From NCBI RefSeq assembly GCF_009299835.1, contig NZ_VKCZ01000004.1:1-64000 (forward strand): a stretch of 64,000 nucleotides of DNA, given 5' to 3'. Every line of letters begins with the position of its first letter. Position 1 is the stretch's first letter. The stretch comes from Microlunatus speluncae. GTDB taxonomy: Bacteria; Actinomycetota; Actinomycetes; Propionibacteriales; Propionibacteriaceae. The notes beneath the pieces are model-generated. The model searched no databases, was not told where the DNA came from, and was given only the letters and a program-made list of their open reading frames with translations. Positions 61,328 to 64,000 of the stretch are shown here, in pieces. The translations under genes were made by a program, and so were the position numbers.

Positions 61328-62230
61328 GTGAGTGGAGACATCCCGGTCGGTTCCCCGCCCGTACCCCCTGGCCGCCATGCGGCGCCCGGCGGCTGGTATC
61401 CCGATCCGGTCGACGCCGCCCGGGAACGCTATTGGGACGGCTGGCAGTGGTCCCGCAACACCCGCGAGGCCGAGCAACCGCCCGTGCCGCCCGCACCGCC
61501 GGGGATGGCTCCGACGCCGCTACCACCGATGCCGCCGGGCGGTCAGCCCCAGCAGCCGTATCCGGGACAGCAGCAGCCGTATCCGGGACAGCAGCAGCCG
61601 TATCCGGGACAGCAGCCCTATCCGGGACAGCAGCAGCCGTATCCGGGGCAGGGTCCCTATCCGGTACAGCCGCCGGCCGGAGCCCGGCCGGCCCTGCTCA
61701 CCGAGGACGGCGTCCCGGTGTCCGGCTGGTGGATGCGGGTGCTGGCGGCGGTGCTCGACTTCATTTTCGTCACCGTGATCGCCGGGGTGGTCTCGATCCC
61801 GATCTATCTGCGGATGGTGCCCGCGATGACCGCGTTGTTCGAGGAGTCGATGCGGGCCGCCGAACAAGGGCAGGTCATGCCGATGGTCGACACCACCCAG
61901 CTGATGTCACCCGGTGATCAACTGCAGATCACCCTGATCTCCCTCGGGCTCGGGCTGCTCTACCACGGGCTCTTCCTGCGCTGGCGCGGTGCCACCCCGG
62001 GCAAGATGATCACCGGACTCCGGGTGGTCCCGGTCGATCAGGGGCGCGCCGCCGGGGCGCTGCCGTGGCGTTCAGTGATCATCCGGGCCCTGATCTGGGT
62101 GCTGCCCGGGGCGTTTGTCATCTTGTTGATCTTCCAGCTGGTCGATGTGCTGGTGCCGCTGGGCCACCCCAAGCGGCAGGCCGTCCATGATCTCGCGGCA
62201 TCCACCCAGGTGATCAAGAAGACGCCGTGA
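61328..62230 (+). CDS. DUF2510/RDD-family membrane protein with PYPGQQQ repeats
   Basis: A 300-residue protein. The N-terminal DUF2510 unit (GGWYPDPVDAARERYWDGWQW) is followed by a Pro/Gln-rich linker with about five PYPGQQQ units, encoded by 18-bp repeats at roughly 61,557-61,650. The RDD domain has three or four membrane spans (GWWMRVLAAVLDFIFV, the TPGKMITGLRVVP loop). RDD proteins are transport-like or accessory proteins of unclear role. TAGGCT lies seven bases before the GTG at 61328. Confidence 0.88.
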   Translation: MSGDIPVGSPPVPPGRHAAPGGWYPDPVDAARERYWDGWQWSRNTREAEQPPVPPAPPGMAPTPLPPMPPGGQPQQPYPGQQQPYPGQQQPYPGQQPYPGQQQPYPGQGPYPVQPPAGARPALLTEDGVPVSGWWMRVLAAVLDFIFVTVIAGVVSIPIYLRMVPAMTALFEESMRAAEQGQVMPMVDTTQLMSPGDQLQITLISLGLGLLYHGLFLRWRGATPGKMITGLRVVPVDQGRAAGALPWRSVIIRALIWVLPGAFVILLIFQLVDVLVPLGHPKRQAVHDLAASTQVIKKTP

Positions 62231-63611
62231 TCGACTGCGGGAAGCGGAAGAACCGGTCCGGGTCGTAGCGGGCCTTCACCCGGCGCAGCCGGTCGAGGTT
62301 GGTGCCGTGGTAGGCCCGCTCGGGGTCGGTCAGGCCCGGGTCGGGAAAGTTCGGATAGACACCGCCGGTGCCCCAGCGGTGGACCGTTTCCCAGGAGCGG
62401 TCGAGCCAGCATCGGGCCTCGGCCTCCGCGACCGGCTCGGGCGCGATCGTCGCGGTGTGCTTGAGCAGGAACCGGGCCTGTCGATGGGCGAAGGCGGTCG
62501 CGGCGACGGGCGTCCGGGCGTACGCCCCGCCCCACGGGGTGAGGTCGAGCTCCCGGGCCTGACCGGGGCGGCGATCCTCGACCAGGATCCGGGCCAGTTC
62601 CATGATCACCTCGTCCGGCAGCACCCGGTCGACGAACTCGGACCGGCTCGGTTGATGGACCGGACCGGTTGGCTCGCCGGCCACTTCCACGCCGACCCGG
62701 ACCAGGAATTCCTTGGCGGCGGCGTACGACAGCTCGGTCGCCCGGGTCGACCGCGGGGCGGCGCCGACCACGCCGGCGAGATCGCCGAGCAGGTCGACGG
62801 CCGCCGATTCCGAGCCGATCAGGGTGCCGAAGACGTTCAGCGTCGGCGGCCGGGCGGGATCGGCGGGAACGATGATCAACAGGCTCGCGGCGAGCGCATC
62901 CGGCCCGTCCGGGGACCAGCGCTGCCAGGCGCCGATCAACGCCGCGAGGTGCTCGGCCGACCAGGCGTGATGGAAGGCGGTGAGTCGCGGCGGCACCGGG
63001 ACGGTCGCGTAGGTCAGCGCGGTGACGACGCCGAACTGACCGCCGCCGGCACCGCGCAAGGCCCAGAACAGGTCGGCGTCGCGGTGATCATCGCAGTCGA
63101 CGACGCTGCCGTCGGCCAGCACTACCTGGGCGGCCAGCAGCCGGTCCGCGGTCAGCCCGAAGGTCCGGCCGAGGACACCGAGCCCGCCGCCGAGGGTGAG
63201 GCCGGCGATCCCGACCCCGGGACCACAGCCGGTCGGCACGGCGACACCGGCCTCCTGCAGGGCCGGCACCAGCGCACCGAGCCGGACGCCGGCCCCGACG
63301 ACGGCCCGGTCGCCGTCGACGCTGATCGTTTGCAGGGCGGAGACGTCGAGCACGATCCCGGGGCCGGACGAGCGCCCGGCGAAGCAGTGCCCGCCGCTGC
63401 GCGGCACCAGCGGGACGCCCTGCTGCCGAGCGAAGGTGACGGCCGCCGCGGCATCGGCGGCGTCGCGGCAGGTCACCACCGCCAGCGGCCGGGCTGCGGC
63501 GAAGCGGGCGATGGCGGGTCGGCGCAGCCGGTCGTAATCGGCTGAGCCGGGGACGGCGACCCCGCCGGCGATCGTCCGCCGCAACCGGTCCGCGATCGAT
63601 GCGTTGATCAT
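62214..63611 (-). CDS. FAD-binding (BBE-type) oxidoreductase, bicovalent flavin type
   Basis: A 465-residue VAO/PCMH flavoprotein. His75 (PRSGGHCFAG) and Cys129 (VPTGCGPGVGIAGL) are both present, the pair that links FAD at two points in berberine-bridge-type enzymes. The C-terminal BBE segment is RLRRVKARYDPDRFFRFPQS. It oxidises sugars or secondary metabolites; the substrate is unknown. The start ATG at 63611 gives the family N-terminus. The neighbouring AraC-type regulator may control it. Confidence 0.92.
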   Translation of the reverse strand: MINASIADRLRRTIAGGVAVPGSADYDRLRRPAIARFAAARPLAVVTCRDAADAAAAVTFARQQGVPLVPRSGGHCFAGRSSGPGIVLDVSALQTISVDGDRAVVGAGVRLGALVPALQEAGVAVPTGCGPGVGIAGLTLGGGLGVLGRTFGLTADRLLAAQVVLADGSVVDCDDHRDADLFWALRGAGGGQFGVVTALTYATVPVPPRLTAFHHAWSAEHLAALIGAWQRWSPDGPDALAASLLIIVPADPARPPTLNVFGTLIGSESAAVDLLGDLAGVVGAAPRSTRATELSYAAAKEFLVRVGVEVAGEPTGPVHQPSRSEFVDRVLPDEVIMELARILVEDRRPGQARELDLTPWGGAYARTPVAATAFAHRQARFLLKHTATIAPEPVAEAEARCWLDRSWETVHRWGTGGVYPNFPDPGLTDPERAYHGTNLDRLRRVKARYDPDRFFRFPQSITASS

Positions 63612-63673
63612 GGTCCGACGGTAGGCCCGGAGCCCGGCCCGCAGCTTGAACGAATCGGTCAGCCGGCGGCGGC

Positions 63674-64000
63674 TCAGGCGCTGGCCGCGAGCTTCCGGTG
63701 CTGTTGGGGGCTGATGCCGCGTTCCCGCTTGAAGGCGCTGCTCAGGGCGAAGGCGCTGGCGTACCCGACCTTCCGGGCGACCGCCTCCAGGGTCAGGTCC
63801 GGTTGGCAGAGCAGATCGGCCGCCAGGGCCAGCCGCCAGCCGGTCAGGTAGGCCATCGGCGGTTCGCCGACCAGCTCGGTGAAGCGGCGGGCCAGCACGG
63901 CCCGGGAGACGCCGGTCTCCCGGCCGAGGTCGGCGACCGTCCACGGGTGGTCGGGCGCGTGCTGCAGCAGGCGCAGCGCCCGGCCGACGACCGGATCGCC
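63674..64000 (-). CDS. AraC-family transcriptional regulator, C-terminal part only (runs off the window)
   Basis: An open frame reaches the window edge and ends at 63,674. The 108 visible residues are the C-terminal AraC HTH domain: WTVADLGRETGVSRAVLARR, FTELVGEPPMAYLTGWRLAL, and the second HTH AVARKVGYASAFALSSAFKR ending PQQHRKLAASA. The N-terminal sensor lies outside. It is on the same strand as the BBE-type gene, 62 bp upstream. Confidence 0.9.
   Translation of the reverse strand, partial: GDPVVGRALRLLQHAPDHPWTVADLGRETGVSRAVLARRFTELVGEPPMAYLTGWRLALAADLLCQPDLTLEAVARKVGYASAFALSSAFKRERGISPQQHRKLAASA

Overview
The window is a 64 kb piece of a very GC-rich actinobacterial chromosome. The support is near-universal G/C at third codon positions, frequent GTG starts, frequent leaderless starts (a TANNNT box 6-8 nt before the start codon), a DtxR-type regulator, actinobacterial families (acVLRF1, the Mak_N cap protein, DUF2231, the F420/Ddn-type oxidoreductase, the parallel SerC type) and an actinobacterial ileS T-box leader. 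The gene mix fits Propionibacteriales, possibly a Microlunatus-like soil organism, but genus cannot be fixed from this sequence alone. No rRNA, CRISPR array, phage block or intact transposase is present; there is one tRNA.

Layout. 1-1,031: the edge of a DUF222/HNH gene and a gene-free, repeat-rich stretch. 1,032-9,883: an oxidoreductase, a SIMPL protein, a decayed beta-lactamase-like gene, a tandem pair of MFS exporters and pyruvate carboxylase. 10,026-21,315: mostly single metabolic and regulatory genes (phosphatase, MazG-like, AraC/PhyH pair, BBE-type flavoprotein, divergent serC and pdxH), a ClpX-zinc-finger/HTH gene with a paired operator, a dead cytosine methyltransferase, and the acVLRF1 ribosome-rescue gene. 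21,619-26,284: a DeoR repressor divergent from a tightly overlapping amino-sugar operon (SIS isomerase, ROK kinase, NagA-type deacetylase, class II aldolase). 26,455-30,575: DtxR-family regulator plus methyltransferase, thioredoxin, AraC-type regulator, ceramidase-like protein. 30,576-31,930: a second repeat-rich, gene-free stretch with several long hairpins and a dead WYL regulator fragment. 31,933-42,390: alcohol dehydrogenase, a secreted GH2 enzyme with a LacI-type operator, arginase-family/DUF402 genes, tRNA-Arg, Ddn-type oxidoreductase, alpha/beta hydrolase, eukaryotic-type UGPase. 42,872-52,158: envelope and secreted proteins (beta-helix protein, MscL, SAF/CpaB-like, FmdB, penicillin-acylase family) and a TetR/MFS efflux pair. 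52,180-56,339: T-box-controlled ileS followed by a FitAB toxin-antitoxin pair whose operator overlaps the ileS stop codon. 56,340-64,000: methyltransferase/HxlR pair, aldo-keto reductase, Ser/Thr kinase, sulfurtransferase, RDD protein, a second BBE-type flavoprotein and the end of an AraC regulator.

The parts most worth a second look are regulatory and repetitive. Operators with good dyad symmetry sit beside several regulators, two of them as pairs exactly 22 bp apart. The gene-free regions share dispersed short repeats and a 54-bp hairpin family. A 12-codon reading frame sits behind a ribosome binding site that could pair with almost the whole 3' end of 16S rRNA. I find no single cluster that is clearly an undescribed defence or biosynthetic system; these elements are the closest candidates.
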